Source of the DNA: Nitrosomonadaceae bacterium
Lineage (GTDB): Bacteria > Pseudomonadota > Gammaproteobacteria > Burkholderiales > Nitrosomonadaceae
Assembly: GCA_014237605.1 (NCBI GenBank)
Contig: JAAZZR010000006.1
Location: 1 to 45,725, forward strand
DNA length: 45,725 bases
Direction: 5' to 3'
Positions within the stretch are counted from its first letter, which is position 1. The number at the start of each line of letters is the position of its first letter. Of the stretch, positions 18,973-32,434 are shown piece after piece. The notes below the pieces were generated by a model. That model had not been told where the DNA came from. It made no database searches and was given only the letters and a program-made list of their open reading frames with translations. The translations under genes and the position numbers were made by a program.

Positions 18973-20655
18973 TTAATTCTTACTTTCTCGTAACATTTCA
19001 GCTGCATGTTTACGGGTAGTCTCTGTAATTTTCACACCACCCAACATACGTGCGATTTCTTCTATTCTTTCCTCATCCTTAAGTACAGTAACATGGCTCA
19101 GAACATTTCCACCATTATCCGAATCACCAAATTTAGCTACCTGCCATTGCTGATTACCTGCAGAAGCAACTTGCGCTAAATGTGTAACACACATCACCTG
19201 ACGTTCTATCCCTAATTTTTTTAAAAGCTCTCCGACAATCTCTGCGACTCGCCCGCCTATACCTGCATCAATCTCATCAAATATTAACGTTGGTACTACA
19301 CTAACCTCACTAGTAATAACCTGTATCGCGAGACTTATACGGGACAATTCTCCACCAGATACAATTTTTGCTAAAGGACCCAAGTTCATACCCTGATGAG
19401 GAGACACTTCAAACTCAATTTTCTCCATGCCGTGTACATTTCCTTGCTCCAAAGGCACCTGCTTAACTGAAAATTTTCCACCTTCCATCGCTAAAGTCTG
19501 CATAGCAACAGTCACCTGCTGAGTAAGCTTTTGGGCCGCGCCATCTCTCACTGTACTCAATTTTTTTGCAAGCTTAAGGTATATATCTTTAGCAATTGCC
19601 TCCTCCTTTATCATCGCTTTGCCATCACCAATTTGATTAAGTCCATCTAATTTATTAGTAAATATTTTTAATAAATTAGGTATTTCATCCGGGACAACAC
19701 GATATTTTCTAGCGGCAGCATGAACAACAGTTAGCCGTTCTTCCATTTCTTGCAAAACTTTTGGATCTAGCTCAAGACCCTGTTTATACCGTTCCAACTC
19801 ATAGACTGTTTCTTGTAATTGAATTTGCGCAGAATCCAGCATATCAAGCACACCTTTTAGGTCGGCATCGTATTGGAGCAAACCTTTTAAATGAGAGACC
19901 ACTAAATTAATCTGAACAAGAGATGCAGATTCACTCTCTGATAAAATCTCTAAGCATTTATGAACAGCCTCTATTAGGCTTGCGGAATGAGCTAATCTAC
20001 TATGATCAGACTTAAGGGTCTGCCACTCATTAGGGGAAAAATTTAATGACAAAAGCTCTCGACTTTGTAATTCCAGCTCCTCTCGCTCCTGCTCAAAGGA
20101 AGTGGTATTCTGCTCCCATTCTATACGTCTCTTTTGTAAGCCCTGCCAACGAAGAAAACTAGTAGCCACCTCCTTTACAAGCTCACCACCTCCAGAGAAT
20201 CTATCTAATAAGTCCCGTTGCTCTTCAGTACGTAATAATGATTGATGCTCATGCTGTCCATGTATATCGACTAGTTTTCCCCCTGCCATACGTAGTTGCT
20301 GTAGGGTTACAGGACGACCATTAATAAAACCACGGGAGCGCCCGCCAGCTTCTATGATCCGACGCATTAAGCATACATTTACTTCATCCCCATGCCCTTC
20401 TAGATCATTTTCGCGTAGCCAAACCAGTAATTCTGGAGATTCACTCACATCAAACTCTGCACTTATTTCAGCACGCTTACTACCATTGCGCACCTGACCT
20501 GCATCGCTGCGTTCACCTAATGAAAGTGAAAGTGCATCTATCAAGATCGATTTGCCTGCCCCAGTTTCTCCTGTAAGAACAGTGAATCCTCGGCCAAACT
20601 CCACCTCCATCCTATCAACAATAACAAAATCTCGAATGTTTAAGAACCTTAGCAT
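18973..20655 (-). CDS. recN: DNA repair protein RecN
   Basis: MLRFLNIRDFVIVDRMEVEFGRGFTVLTGETGAGKSILIDAL Walker A; GGELSRISLAIQ; start moved to ATG at 20655. Confidence 0.95.
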   Translation of the reverse strand: MLRFLNIRDFVIVDRMEVEFGRGFTVLTGETGAGKSILIDALSLSLGERSDAGQVRNGSKRAEISAEFDVSESPELLVWLRENDLEGHGDEVNVCLMRRIIEAGGRSRGFINGRPVTLQQLRMAGGKLVDIHGQHEHQSLLRTEEQRDLLDRFSGGGELVKEVATSFLRWQGLQKRRIEWEQNTTSFEQEREELELQSRELLSLNFSPNEWQTLKSDHSRLAHSASLIEAVHKCLEILSESESASLVQINLVVSHLKGLLQYDADLKGVLDMLDSAQIQLQETVYELERYKQGLELDPKVLQEMEERLTVVHAAARKYRVVPDEIPNLLKIFTNKLDGLNQIGDGKAMIKEEAIAKDIYLKLAKKLSTVRDGAAQKLTQQVTVAMQTLAMEGGKFSVKQVPLEQGNVHGMEKIEFEVSPHQGMNLGPLAKIVSGGELSRISLAIQVITSEVSVVPTLIFDEIDAGIGGRVAEIVGELLKKLGIERQVMCVTHLAQVASAGNQQWQVAKFGDSDNGGNVLSHVTVLKDEERIEEIARMLGGVKITETTRKHAAEMLRESKN

Positions 20656-20678
20656 AGTGATAAAGAAACGACTTATTT

Positions 20679-21551
20679 TTAGGAAAACCCACTCCACCCA
20701 AGCTTCTCTCGCAACATACGATAGTAGCTGTGACTAGAGGAGTGAAGTAACCTTGCAGTATGAGGAGATCGGCGAATTACTACCTTATCACTTTTATTTA
20801 AATTGAAATGAGAATGGCTATCTGAATGGATACGAGCACCTCCAGCACGGTGCATCAAAATTTCAACCGTAGCCTCGGGCCCTACTACGATGGGTCGGTT
20901 ACTTAATGTATGCGGGCTAACTGGTACTAAAGCAATCAAATCGAGCCTAGGATGTAAAATCGGCCCCCCACATGATAGGGCATAAGCTGTAGAACCTGTA
21001 GGAGTAGCGACTATCAGGCCATCTGATCGTAAAGAATATACATACCCTCCATCAATATGTACTTCAAACTCAATCATGCCTCTACCATTCCCCCTATTTA
21101 CAGCCACATCATTGAATGCTAAAGCACTAAATAAATTATCCTTACCACGTATCACTTCAGCAGAAAGCAACATCCGCCTCTCAGTAACATAATTACCTTC
21201 AAAAATAGAACTTAAGGTCTCTAGCATGGTCTCAATAGAAAGGTCTGTGAGAAACCCAAGCCGACCCTGGTTAATTCCAACCAGCGGCACATCAAAAGGA
21301 GCCAACCGGCGTGCAATATTGAGCATAGTGCCATCACCACCTAGAACAATTGCCAAATCAACCTTCACACCAATTTCATCTAAAGTCAGTATAGGATATT
21401 TTTTTCCCGGAATATTTGACGCAGTAAGACTATCCAATACCACAATAAGATTGCGGCTTTCTAAAAACTTTCCTAGACGCAGAAGTGGCGCCATAATTTC
21501 AGGATTCTTATACTTACCAATTAGAGCTATAGTTTTAAATAAAGAATTCAT
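20679..21551 (-). CDS. nadK: NAD kinase
   Basis: LGGDGTMLNIARRL, GINQGRLGFLTDL, DGLIVATPTGSTAYALSCGGPI; start moved to ATG at 21551. Confidence 0.95.
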   Translation of the reverse strand: MNSLFKTIALIGKYKNPEIMAPLLRLGKFLESRNLIVVLDSLTASNIPGKKYPILTLDEIGVKVDLAIVLGGDGTMLNIARRLAPFDVPLVGINQGRLGFLTDLSIETMLETLSSIFEGNYVTERRMLLSAEVIRGKDNLFSALAFNDVAVNRGNGRGMIEFEVHIDGGYVYSLRSDGLIVATPTGSTAYALSCGGPILHPRLDLIALVPVSPHTLSNRPIVVGPEATVEILMHRAGGARIHSDSHSHFNLNKSDKVVIRRSPHTARLLHSSSHSYYRMLREKLGWSGFS

Positions 21552-21713
21552 TACAAAGTTAAATATGAACCAATCATAATATAAATTTAGTGGAGCTACC
21601 TTCATGATTAAACCATATTGGGCATCACGTGACAAAGAATTCAGATTCAGAATAAAAAATTTTTTTACTTATCCTTTGGTCCAAGACCCTCAGTCCTCGT
21701 GTAGAATATTTCA

Positions 21714-22733
21714 ATGCTTAATGAACGCGCCAAAATCTTACTAAAAACATTAATTGAACTCTATATCAGAGAAGGTCATCCAGTAGGGTCTCATTCGCTT
21801 TCCAAATTCCCAGGATTGAATCTAAGTCCTGCTACCATACGTAATGTTATGGTAAGCCTTGAGAAAATGGGTTTTGTTAGTAGTCCTCATACCTCCTCTG
21901 GACGAATCCCTACTCCACTTGGCTATCGATTATTTGTGGACACCTTACTGGTTGTAAAGCCTCTTGACTCTATTGAAATTCATCATCTAGAAAATCAATT
22001 GCCTCCAAATACTCCATCTCGTTTGATTAACTCAGCATCTCAGTTATTGTCTGAATTAACACATTTTGCAGGCATAGCTGTAACCTCTAAACACAACAAT
22101 ACAGTATTTCGTTATATTGAATTCATGACCTTATTTGAAAAACGAGTTCTACTCATTATTGTCACTCCTGAAGGCGACGTACAAAACCGAATAATCTTTA
22201 CTGATAAAATATATAGTCAAGCAGAATTAATAGAAGCTGCTAACTTCATCAACCAAAATTATGCTGGCTGCGCATTAAAAGAAATTCGGAGCCGCCTCCG
22301 TAACGAACTGAAGAAATTACATCGCGACATGAGTAGCCTTATGACCACAGCTATTGAGGCAAGTAGTGAGGCAATTAATGATAGTAGTGAGATTATGGTA
22401 GTGACGGGTGAACGCAGACTACTTGATGTACAAGATTTATCAAGTAATATGGTAAGCTTAAAAGAGCTATTTAGTCTATTTGAGCAAAAAACTGCGTTAC
22501 TACGATTATTAGAATTTAGCCAAAAAGCACAAGGCGTACAGGTATTTATTGGGGGCGAATCAGATATGGCGACTCCAAATGAAATTAGCGTTATTACTGC
22601 ACCCTACGAGGCAGATGGAAAAACTATTGGCACAGTTGGTGTAATTGGTCCTATTCGAATGGCTTATGAACGTGTTATTCCAATTGTAGACGTAACAGCT
22701 AAGCTGCTTTCCAACGCGCTATCCCACCATTAA
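21714..22733 (+). CDS. hrcA: Heat-inducible transcription repressor HrcA
   Basis: LSPATIRNVMVSLEKMGFVSSPHTSSGRIPTPLGYRLFVD. Confidence 0.95.
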   Translation: MLNERAKILLKTLIELYIREGHPVGSHSLSKFPGLNLSPATIRNVMVSLEKMGFVSSPHTSSGRIPTPLGYRLFVDTLLVVKPLDSIEIHHLENQLPPNTPSRLINSASQLLSELTHFAGIAVTSKHNNTVFRYIEFMTLFEKRVLLIIVTPEGDVQNRIIFTDKIYSQAELIEAANFINQNYAGCALKEIRSRLRNELKKLHRDMSSLMTTAIEASSEAINDSSEIMVVTGERRLLDVQDLSSNMVSLKELFSLFEQKTALLRLLEFSQKAQGVQVFIGGESDMATPNEISVITAPYEADGKTIGTVGVIGPIRMAYERVIPIVDVTAKLLSNALSHH

Positions 22734-22792
22734 TTTAGCTGATGCGATCCATCTATACTGTTTTAAATTCAACATTCTAAATACCATTAAAA

Positions 22793-23887
22793 ATGAACCC
22801 AATGTCTTCTCAATCTAATTACCAACATGGATCTTCTAGTAAGACTGGTATCTTGCTCGTAAATCTTGGCACTCCAGATGCCCCGACCGCGAAAGCTCTG
22901 AAACCGTACCTTAAAGAGTTTCTAAGTAATTCAAGAGTAATTGAAATTCCTAAGTGGGTCTGGTGGCCAATACTAAATATTATCATCCTAAATACTCGCC
23001 CCAAGAAATCTGCAGAGAAGTATTCTTTAGTTTGGACAAAAGAGGGCTCACCGTTGAGAGTCCATACTGAGCGACAGACCAAATTGCTGCTAGAGCTCAT
23101 TGGAGAGCGTATGAAACCAGCCCCATTGGTAGAATATGCTATGAGTATAGGAAACCCATCTATTTCAGAAGTACTAGCACGAATGAAACAACATGGTTGC
23201 GAACGTATCTTAGTATTACCGCTCTACCCTCAATATGCAGCTAGCAGCACTGCAGCAGCACTTGACGGTGTATTTGACCAGTTAAGAAAAATGCGAAATG
23301 TCCCAGCTATCCGGACGGTCAAACATTACCATGACCATCCTGGTTATATTAGTGCTCTCGCACAAAATGTACGTGATTATTGGATGAAGAATGGAGAACC
23401 AGATAAGCTGGTCATGAGCTTCCACGGTGTACCGCGATTCAGCTTGGACAAGGGAGATCCTTACCATTGCGAATGCCAGAAAACAGGCAGACTTTTAGCC
23501 GAAGAACTTAATTTGGATGCAGAAAGATTCCAAATTTGCTTTCAGTCCCGTTTTGGTCGGACTGAATGGTTAAGACCATATACAGCGGAAATACTAGAAC
23601 AACTTGGCAAGAATAATACTAGAAGAATCGATGTAATTTGTCCCGGTTTTGTTTCTGACTGCCTTGAAACACTGGAAGAAATAGCTATAGAAGGAAAGGC
23701 CACATTCATTCAAGCTGGAGGTCAAGAGTTTCATTATATCCCTTGCCTTAATGAACGTGACGATTGGATACATGCCTTAACTGATATCGCTCTCACTAAT
23801 TTAGAGGGCTGGATTGGCTTAGAAGACTCAAAGGAAAATACTGAGCAATCACGGAAATTAGCTATTGAAATGGGGGCAAAAAATTAA
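22793..23887 (+). CDS. hemH: Ferrochelatase
   Basis: [58 protein letters not shown]. Confidence 0.95.
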   Translation: MNPMSSQSNYQHGSSSKTGILLVNLGTPDAPTAKALKPYLKEFLSNSRVIEIPKWVWWPILNIIILNTRPKKSAEKYSLVWTKEGSPLRVHTERQTKLLLELIGERMKPAPLVEYAMSIGNPSISEVLARMKQHGCERILVLPLYPQYAASSTAAALDGVFDQLRKMRNVPAIRTVKHYHDHPGYISALAQNVRDYWMKNGEPDKLVMSFHGVPRFSLDKGDPYHCECQKTGRLLAEELNLDAERFQICFQSRFGRTEWLRPYTAEILEQLGKNNTRRIDVICPGFVSDCLETLEEIAIEGKATFIQAGGQEFHYIPCLNERDDWIHALTDIALTNLEGWIGLEDSKENTEQSRKLAIEMGAKN

Positions 23888-23943
23888 CAAGAGAAATAAT
23901 TAGTGCAAAGATCCTAACGATTCTCTACTGCATATGGATCCAT

Positions 23944-24612
23944 TCAACGCTCAATTCTGCTTTTATTTTTTCTGTTTTTCTCAAACCAAACTCGAACGAA
24001 TTGTATAATGCCTGGAATTATTGAAATAAAAACGATCCCAAGGATGAACAAAGAAAGATTATCCTTAACTATAGGTACATTTCCAAAGAAATAACCACCA
24101 AAAACAAAGAAATTAATCCAAAATAAGCCACCAATTGCACTATATGACATAAAAGTCGTATAAGTCATATGTCCAATACCTGCAACAAATGGTGCAAAAG
24201 TACGAAAAATGGGTAGGAAACGAGCAAATATTATAGTCTTTCCGCCATGCTTCTTATAAAATAAATTGGTTCTATCTAGATGCTTGCGATTTAATATGCG
24301 CGAGTCAGTCCGTGAAAAAATCTTGGGCCCTAAATAACGCCCGATCCAATAATTTGTATTATCTCCTGCGAAGGCAGCAAGCATTAGAAGCATTACCAGA
24401 AACTGCACATCCATTACACCATTTGCTGCAACTGCACCTGCAACAAACAACAGAGAGTCTCCTGGTAGGAAGGGCATTATAACCAGCCCAGTCTCACAAA
24501 AAATAATCAAAAACAATACAAGATAAACCCAACTCTCGTAATTTTCAATCAACCAGACAAGATGGCGGTCTAAATGCAGAACGATATCGATGAAGCCGGT
24601 AAGAAGTTCCAA
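23944..24612 (-). CDS. DedA-family membrane protein
   Basis: ETGLVIMPFLPGDSLLFVAGAVAA, FARFLPIFRTFAPFVAGIGHM. Confidence 0.9.
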   Translation of the reverse strand: MELLTGFIDIVLHLDRHLVWLIENYESWVYLVLFLIIFCETGLVIMPFLPGDSLLFVAGAVAANGVMDVQFLVMLLMLAAFAGDNTNYWIGRYLGPKIFSRTDSRILNRKHLDRTNLFYKKHGGKTIIFARFLPIFRTFAPFVAGIGHMTYTTFMSYSAIGGLFWINFFVFGGYFFGNVPIVKDNLSLFILGIVFISIIPGIIQFVRVWFEKNRKNKSRIER

Positions 24613-24650
24613 AATATCCCAATAAAAAACGTGACAAATCGATAATTAAA

Positions 24651-25586
24651 TTAAGGCACAGCCTCTTCTTTTGTCTCTTTCTTTTCTATTTTAACAAGAT
24701 CTTCACGTGTAACACCCAGTAGCATGACTATAGGGCTTGCTACCAGCACCGCAGAATATATACCGAAACAAATGCCAATAGTAAGCGCTAGAGCAAAGTA
24801 ATGTAACGCCTCACCGCCAAAAAAAAGCATTGAGCATACTGCCATCTGAGTGCAGCCATGGGTAATAATAGTGCGCGACATAGTACGGGTAATTGCATTA
24901 TCAATAACCTGCTCTACTGAAGCCTTACGCATTTTACGAAAATTCTCACGTATACGATCAAATACTACTACCGATTCATTTACCGAATAACCTAGAATTG
25001 CTAGTACTGCAGCAAGTACTGTTAATGAAAACTCCCACTGAAAAAAAGCAAAGAAGCCAAGAATTATTACTACGTCATGTAAATTTGCAATAATAGCGGC
25101 AACACCAAACTTCCATTCAAAACGCATAGCAAGGTATGCAATGATTCCTAATGAAACAATCAGCAGGGCAAGCGCACCATTTTCAACTAATTCCTCGCCC
25201 ACTTGTGGACCAACAAACTCTACTCGACGCATTTCTACTGTACTGTCTTCCTGACGCAATGCTTTCATCACAACCTCTGACAGCTGAGCGCTAGATATTT
25301 CAGGCTTAGTAGGCAAGCGTATTAGCACATCACTTGAATTTCCAAAATGCTGGACACTAGCATCCGGCATTCCAATGCCAGCAAGGGTATTCCGTACCTT
25401 ATTCAAATCAGCAGTCTGACTGTAGCCAACTTCCATCACCGTTCCACCGGTAAAATCGACACCTAAATTTAATCCCTTAGTAACGAGAAAAAACACGGCA
25501 ATAATGAAAGTTAAAAGTGAAATAGTGGTCGTATATTTACCCCAACTCATAAAGGGAATATCACGCCTGAACCTGAAAAACTCCAT
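24651..25586 (-). CDS. secF: Protein translocase subunit SecF
   Basis: GLNLGVDFTGGTVMEV, GYSVNESVVVFDRIREN. Confidence 0.97.
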   Translation of the reverse strand: MEFFRFRRDIPFMSWGKYTTTISLLTFIIAVFFLVTKGLNLGVDFTGGTVMEVGYSQTADLNKVRNTLAGIGMPDASVQHFGNSSDVLIRLPTKPEISSAQLSEVVMKALRQEDSTVEMRRVEFVGPQVGEELVENGALALLIVSLGIIAYLAMRFEWKFGVAAIIANLHDVVIILGFFAFFQWEFSLTVLAAVLAILGYSVNESVVVFDRIRENFRKMRKASVEQVIDNAITRTMSRTIITHGCTQMAVCSMLFFGGEALHYFALALTIGICFGIYSAVLVASPIVMLLGVTREDLVKIEKKETKEEAVP

Positions 25587-25639
25587 AGAAAACCTTTAGA
25601 TTCTTACAAAATTATAGTTACCATTTAATATCACGGATA

Positions 25640-27484
25640 TCATCGCTTGTTACTTGTCGGCTTCCATACCTGCCCAATAGGAACAGTCTCCAATTTTCGA
25701 CGTTTCCCATACAATAAATTAACTAAGGAGCGTGACACCATGATTGCGCTAAACATCGAAGTCAAGATTCCCAGGCACAGCACTACTGCAAAACCTTTTA
25801 TCGGACCGGAACCAAAAGCAAATAACGCGATTCCAGCAATTAGGGTGGTAATATTTGCATCCAATATCGTGCCAAATGCTCGTTCATATCCAGCATTAAT
25901 TGCTGCCTGTGGCGAGATGCCAATACGCAACTCATCACGAATACGCTCATTTATTAGAACATTAGCATCGATAGCCATGCCTATTGTAAGTGCTATTGCC
26001 GCCATACCGGGAAGCGTTAAGGTGGCCTGTAAAATTGAAAGAAGGGCGATAAGTAATAATAAATTTACACCAAGCGCAGTTACCGAGATAAAACCAAAAA
26101 TTAAATAATAAGCGGTCATGAAAATAGCAATGGCCGCAAAACCAAATAAAGTAGAATTAAAACCACGAGAAATATTTTCTGCGCCGAGACTAGGACCTAC
26201 AGTTCTCTCTTCAATAATATCCATTGGCGCCGCTAATGCACCAGCACGTAGCAATAGTGAAATATCTCTTGCTTCCGAAATAGACATATTTCCTGTAATT
26301 TGTACCCGCCCACTAGGTATTTCTTCCTGTATTACTGGTGCAGTAATTACTTCTTTCTGATTTTTCTCAATTAGGAGTATTGCCATACGCTTCCCGACAT
26401 TTTCTCGCGTCAGTTGCTTAAAGGTACGAGCACCATTATTGTCTAAATTTAAATGTACGGCCGGTCGATTATTGTTATCGAAACCTGGCTGTGCATCATT
26501 AATACGGTCTCCCGTTAACATCACCTGTTTCTTTACTAACACAGGCCCGCCACCGCGCTCGGTGTAAAGTTCTGAGTCAGAGGGATTCTGGCCGCTCAAT
26601 GCTAAGCTCACATCATGCTCCTCATCAACCATGCGCAATTCCAGCGTAGCTGTTCGACCCAGGATATCCTTAGCTTTTGCAGTATCCTGTACGCCAGGTA
26701 ATTGAACTACTACACGATCAGCTCCTGCTTGCTGAATAATAGGCTCGGCCACACCTAGCTCGTTAACACGATTACGCAGTGTAGTAATATTCTGCTGCAC
26801 AGCAGAATCCTGCATACGTTTTAATGCTGTTTCCTTGAGAGATACTGCAAGGTGAAACTCATCTTCCAAATCGTGTTCACGCAGGCTTAGATCTTCATAA
26901 TTATTCTTGATTTCATCAGTGGCTTTATCACGTGACTCAAGATCACGAAACTTCACAATAATCTGTAAGCCTTCTCTACTTACTCTCTTATAACGAATTT
27001 TCTCTTCTCTCAAGCTGGATCGTATATCAGCGCTAAAACGGTCAAGAGACTTAGAAAGCGCACCTTTCATATCTACCTGTAACAGGAAGTGTACGCCCCC
27101 ACGCAGATCAAGCCCGAGATACATTGGTAACGCACTGATATCAGTTAGCCATTGAGGAGATTCTGAAAGTAAATTTAGTGCGACTACATATCCGTTACCA
27201 AGCCCTGCCTGTAATATATCTTTTGCTTTGAGCTGAATATCCGTATCTGAGAAACGAACCTTGACACTATTTAGCTCAAATAACATTCCGTTAACCGGTA
27301 TATTATTCTTCTTTAGGATACCTTCGACCCGCGCAAGCAACGAAGTGTCAGCCTTATCAGTACTACGCATAGGCGAAATCTGAATTGCTGGTGATTCGCC
27401 ATAAAAATTAGGCAACGTATAAAGCAGTCCGAGCAGAACTGAAATTAAAACAATTAAGTATTTCCAGAGTGGATATCGGTTCAT
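25640..27484 (-). CDS. secD: Protein translocase subunit SecD
   Basis: LGLDLRGGVHFLLQVD, GMAIDANVLINERIRDELR. Confidence 0.97.
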   Translation of the reverse strand: MNRYPLWKYLIVLISVLLGLLYTLPNFYGESPAIQISPMRSTDKADTSLLARVEGILKKNNIPVNGMLFELNSVKVRFSDTDIQLKAKDILQAGLGNGYVVALNLLSESPQWLTDISALPMYLGLDLRGGVHFLLQVDMKGALSKSLDRFSADIRSSLREEKIRYKRVSREGLQIIVKFRDLESRDKATDEIKNNYEDLSLREHDLEDEFHLAVSLKETALKRMQDSAVQQNITTLRNRVNELGVAEPIIQQAGADRVVVQLPGVQDTAKAKDILGRTATLELRMVDEEHDVSLALSGQNPSDSELYTERGGGPVLVKKQVMLTGDRINDAQPGFDNNNRPAVHLNLDNNGARTFKQLTRENVGKRMAILLIEKNQKEVITAPVIQEEIPSGRVQITGNMSISEARDISLLLRAGALAAPMDIIEERTVGPSLGAENISRGFNSTLFGFAAIAIFMTAYYLIFGFISVTALGVNLLLLIALLSILQATLTLPGMAAIALTIGMAIDANVLINERIRDELRIGISPQAAINAGYERAFGTILDANITTLIAGIALFAFGSGPIKGFAVVLCLGILTSMFSAIMVSRSLVNLLYGKRRKLETVPIGQVWKPTSNKR

Positions 27485-27538
27485 GTTATAGGTAAGTACA
27501 AATAAAAAGACGATAGGGAAGGAATCGCACTCCTCCTC

Positions 27539-27964
27539 TTATGTTTCAGCTTCACTATTATTATTTTTCTTTTCCGTTATGATTTTCTCAGCTTTATTTT
27601 TGTTATTTTTCTTTTTCATTGTACCCTTCAAGGTTTCCTTCTCAATGGTTTTCAAAGTTCCTTTTGGTAGAAGAGTTTGAACTGCTGTCTTCAAAATAAG
27701 AATCCCTATTTCTGGGGAAACTTCTAGAACCACATGGCTCTCAGTAATTTTGGTTATCCTCCCTAATTGACCGCCACTTGTTACGACCTCATCACCCTTC
27801 TGTAGACCCTCAACCATTGCCTTCTGATCTTTTGTTCGCTTTGTCTGGGGACGAATTACCACGAAGTAGAATATTGCTATGACTAACGCTATCAGAGGTA
27901 GCTCCATTAACATACCTGCTCCAGCTGGGGCAGCAGCCTGTGCATAAGCGTCACTAATCAACAT
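27539..27964 (-). CDS. yajC: Preprotein translocase subunit YajC
   Basis: FYFVVIRPQTKRTKDQKAMVEGLQKGDEVVTSGG. Confidence 0.95.
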   Translation of the reverse strand: MLISDAYAQAAAPAGAGMLMELPLIALVIAIFYFVVIRPQTKRTKDQKAMVEGLQKGDEVVTSGGQLGRITKITESHVVLEVSPEIGILILKTAVQTLLPKGTLKTIEKETLKGTMKKKNNKNKAEKIITEKKNNNSEAET

Positions 27965-28001
27965 AGTATTTCTCCATGGGAGTTTTCAAAGGAGATGCAT
28001 T

Positions 28002-30142
<2,141 letters not shown>

Positions 30143-30322
30143 CCGATATATTATAACGGCGTACTATATATCTACCCATATTGGTTGCAACTTCATATGT
30201 TCTTTACTTTAGTTATGATCTTATAGCCATAATATAGATGAAAAATTCTCTGCAATAATTAACTTGGTAATTACATAAAATATAGACCGTATATATGTCA
30301 CAGTATCTCTAAATGCAGGACT

Positions 30323-31441
30323 ATGAATCCTAAAATCAACCATGTAAAAAATGCCGTTGTTATGGCTATTATTTTGCTAACCAGCAGAGGAATATATGCA
30401 CAAGAAATCATAACAATTGCAAATGACCTGATATCACCATTCAAAATTAGCGGGTATGTTGAAGCATATGGTTCTACTGCTTTGAACAATCCTCCTAATA
30501 ACAGGAAACCATCTCTATTTGTAAGCCATAACCGAAATAATGAGCCAGCAGTAAATCTGGCATTCTTAAAAACAGAATATGACACTGAAAATATTAAAGC
30601 CAATTTTGCATTGGCTGTAGGCACCTACATGCGTGCTAATTATGCAGCAGAATCAGGCTTACTGAAGAATCTCTATGAGAGCAGCATTGCACTAAAAGTC
30701 TCAAGAAAAAATAATACATGGATTGAAATGGGTGTTTTTTCTTCCCATATTGGATTTGAAAATGCTAAAGGTAGTGATAACTGGACTTTAACAAGGAGTC
30801 TCACAGCTGAAAATATCCCCTATTATGAATCCGGTGCAAGAATTAGCCATACTTCAAATGATGAAAAGTGGTTTATGAGTTTACTCATTCTAAGTGGATG
30901 GCAGCGTATTAAACCTGTTGATGGAAATACCCTTCCCTCATTTGGAACACAAATTACTTACAGCCCTTCTTCAAGGATAACTTTCAACAGCAGTACATTT
31001 ATTGGTACTGACTCACCTAATCAGAGAAGGTTGATGCGATATTTTCATGACTTCTACAGCACCTTTAAACTGAGTAGCAAGCTTGCTGCAACAATTGGTT
31101 TTGATATTGGCATGGAACAGAAGAGCAAAGGCTCGTCAACTTTCAACACATGGTTTAATTCGACGGCTATTATGCGCTACACCCCTACAACAAATACGGC
31201 TATAGCCTTAAGAGGAGAGTACTTCGATGACAGAGATAGTGTACTTCTATCTTCTACATCACCGAATGGCTTTAGAACATGGGCCTTCTCTGCAAATTTT
31301 GATTGGAACATCACGAAGAATTTTCTCTGGCGAGTCGAGGCGAGATCTCTTATTAATAAAGATAATATTTTTACCAGACAGGACGGTACTATCACAAATA
31401 ATAATACAATCTTCACGACAGCACTGGCTATAAATTTCTGA
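30323..31441 (+). CDS. Putative beta-barrel porin (OmpL-like/BBP2 family)
   Basis: FKISGYVEAYGSTALNNPPNNRKP...VNLAFLKTEYDT...NLYESSIALKV; ends in an aromatic residue (..INF). Confidence 0.75.
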   Translation: MNPKINHVKNAVVMAIILLTSRGIYAQEIITIANDLISPFKISGYVEAYGSTALNNPPNNRKPSLFVSHNRNNEPAVNLAFLKTEYDTENIKANFALAVGTYMRANYAAESGLLKNLYESSIALKVSRKNNTWIEMGVFSSHIGFENAKGSDNWTLTRSLTAENIPYYESGARISHTSNDEKWFMSLLILSGWQRIKPVDGNTLPSFGTQITYSPSSRITFNSSTFIGTDSPNQRRLMRYFHDFYSTFKLSSKLAATIGFDIGMEQKSKGSSTFNTWFNSTAIMRYTPTTNTAIALRGEYFDDRDSVLLSSTSPNGFRTWAFSANFDWNITKNFLWRVEARSLINKDNIFTRQDGTITNNNTIFTTALAINF

Positions 31442-31686
31442 TAAAACGCAGTTTAAGTATAGCTAATTTAGTCATCATAAAGTTTCCATTGCACCGCTTC
31501 TTAATACCTTGAAGAAGGCAGGAAGATACATCGGGGCCCTATAAAAACCCAATTATATATTTGTTATCACAACACTCCTGCGATAGTCTGAGTTACAATT
31601 AATCATAATCTCCTAGACTATTTATAAGCCTATATTTATTTGTATAAATTAATTTTTCAAGCTTCTAATCTGGTGAGATAGAGTTT

Positions 31687-31773
31687 GCCGGGATGGCGGA
31701 ATTGGTAGACGCACGGGATTCAAAATCCCGCGAGGGCAACCTCATGGGGGTTCAATTCCCCCTCCCGGTACCA
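31687..31773 (+). tRNA. tRNA-Leu (CAA anticodon)
   Basis: GCCGGGATGGCGGAATTGGTAGACGCACGGGATTCAAAATCCCGCGAGGGCAACCTCATGGGGGTTCAATTCCCCCTCCCGGTACCA with long variable arm. Confidence 0.97.
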
Positions 31774-31910
31774 AATATAACTACTATCATAATTAAATAG
31801 CCATTATGTCGTTAAGTAAACTAATCGTCGAATTTATAAGAAGAAATGGGGCTTGAAATCTATCGAATTAGATTGTCTAATCCGGCTCAATTCTAGCCAT
31901 ATGATAAGCA

Positions 31911-32087
31911 TCACCAGTCCATAGGATCAACATCACCATTCCACATGGGGTCATCATCTTGATTCCAATCTAGAGTGGCGTCTTGATTAGTCATACTATC
32001 TCCGTAAAGATTACCCCCTGCATATTCATCCAGATGAATACATCCCGTATTTATTACGAATACTAATGCTATTAATAATTGCTTCAT
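31911..32087 (-). CDS. 58-aa acidic, Trp-rich candidate small lipoprotein (absent from the ORF track)
   Basis: ATG...TGA encodes MKQLLIALVFVINTGCIHLDEYAGGNLYGDSMTNQDATLDWNQDDDPMWNGDVDPMDW; signal sequence ending in TGC (imperfect lipobox). Confidence 0.6.
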   Translation of the reverse strand: MKQLLIALVFVINTGCIHLDEYAGGNLYGDSMTNQDATLDWNQDDDPMWNGDVDPMDW

Positions 32088-32405
32088 TTAATCTTTTTAG
32101 TACTAATCGTCAACCCCCTAAATAAAAATGGAATTGGTTCCGGGTAAGAATGTAATTTGCCATCAAATTTTTTATTTTCTTCTTTTCTATCTCCAGTAAT
32201 CTAGATATTAATTTTTAGACTCTATTTAATCTTTCTAAGTTCAATATGGTTGGCACACTCAGCCACAAAAAACAAGAGCAAACGAAAATAGATAAGGCTA
32301 TGATTCATATTGTTGTTACTTACTCTACATTAAAAGAGAAATTCAGATAGGTTATATGAATTTCCACCCTACTAACTCTTGCCATTCAAAAGGCCTAAGA
32401 GTAAA

Positions 32406-32430
32406 CTTGATTAATTGTTACAAAATCAAG
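32406..32430. promoter_or_regulatory. Candidate operator upstream of umuD (CTTGATT-N11-AATCAAG)
   Basis: 7-bp inverted repeat immediately before the umuD start. Confidence 0.3.
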
Positions 32431-32434
32431 TCTT

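Noticed and set aside
18878-18975. Possible fluoride riboswitch upstream of crcB
   Set aside because: The conserved crcB-motif core was not visible in the minus-strand leader.
21636-21713. Possible CIRCE element at hrcA
   Set aside because: TTAGCACTC-N9-GAGTGCTAA is absent upstream of hrcA.
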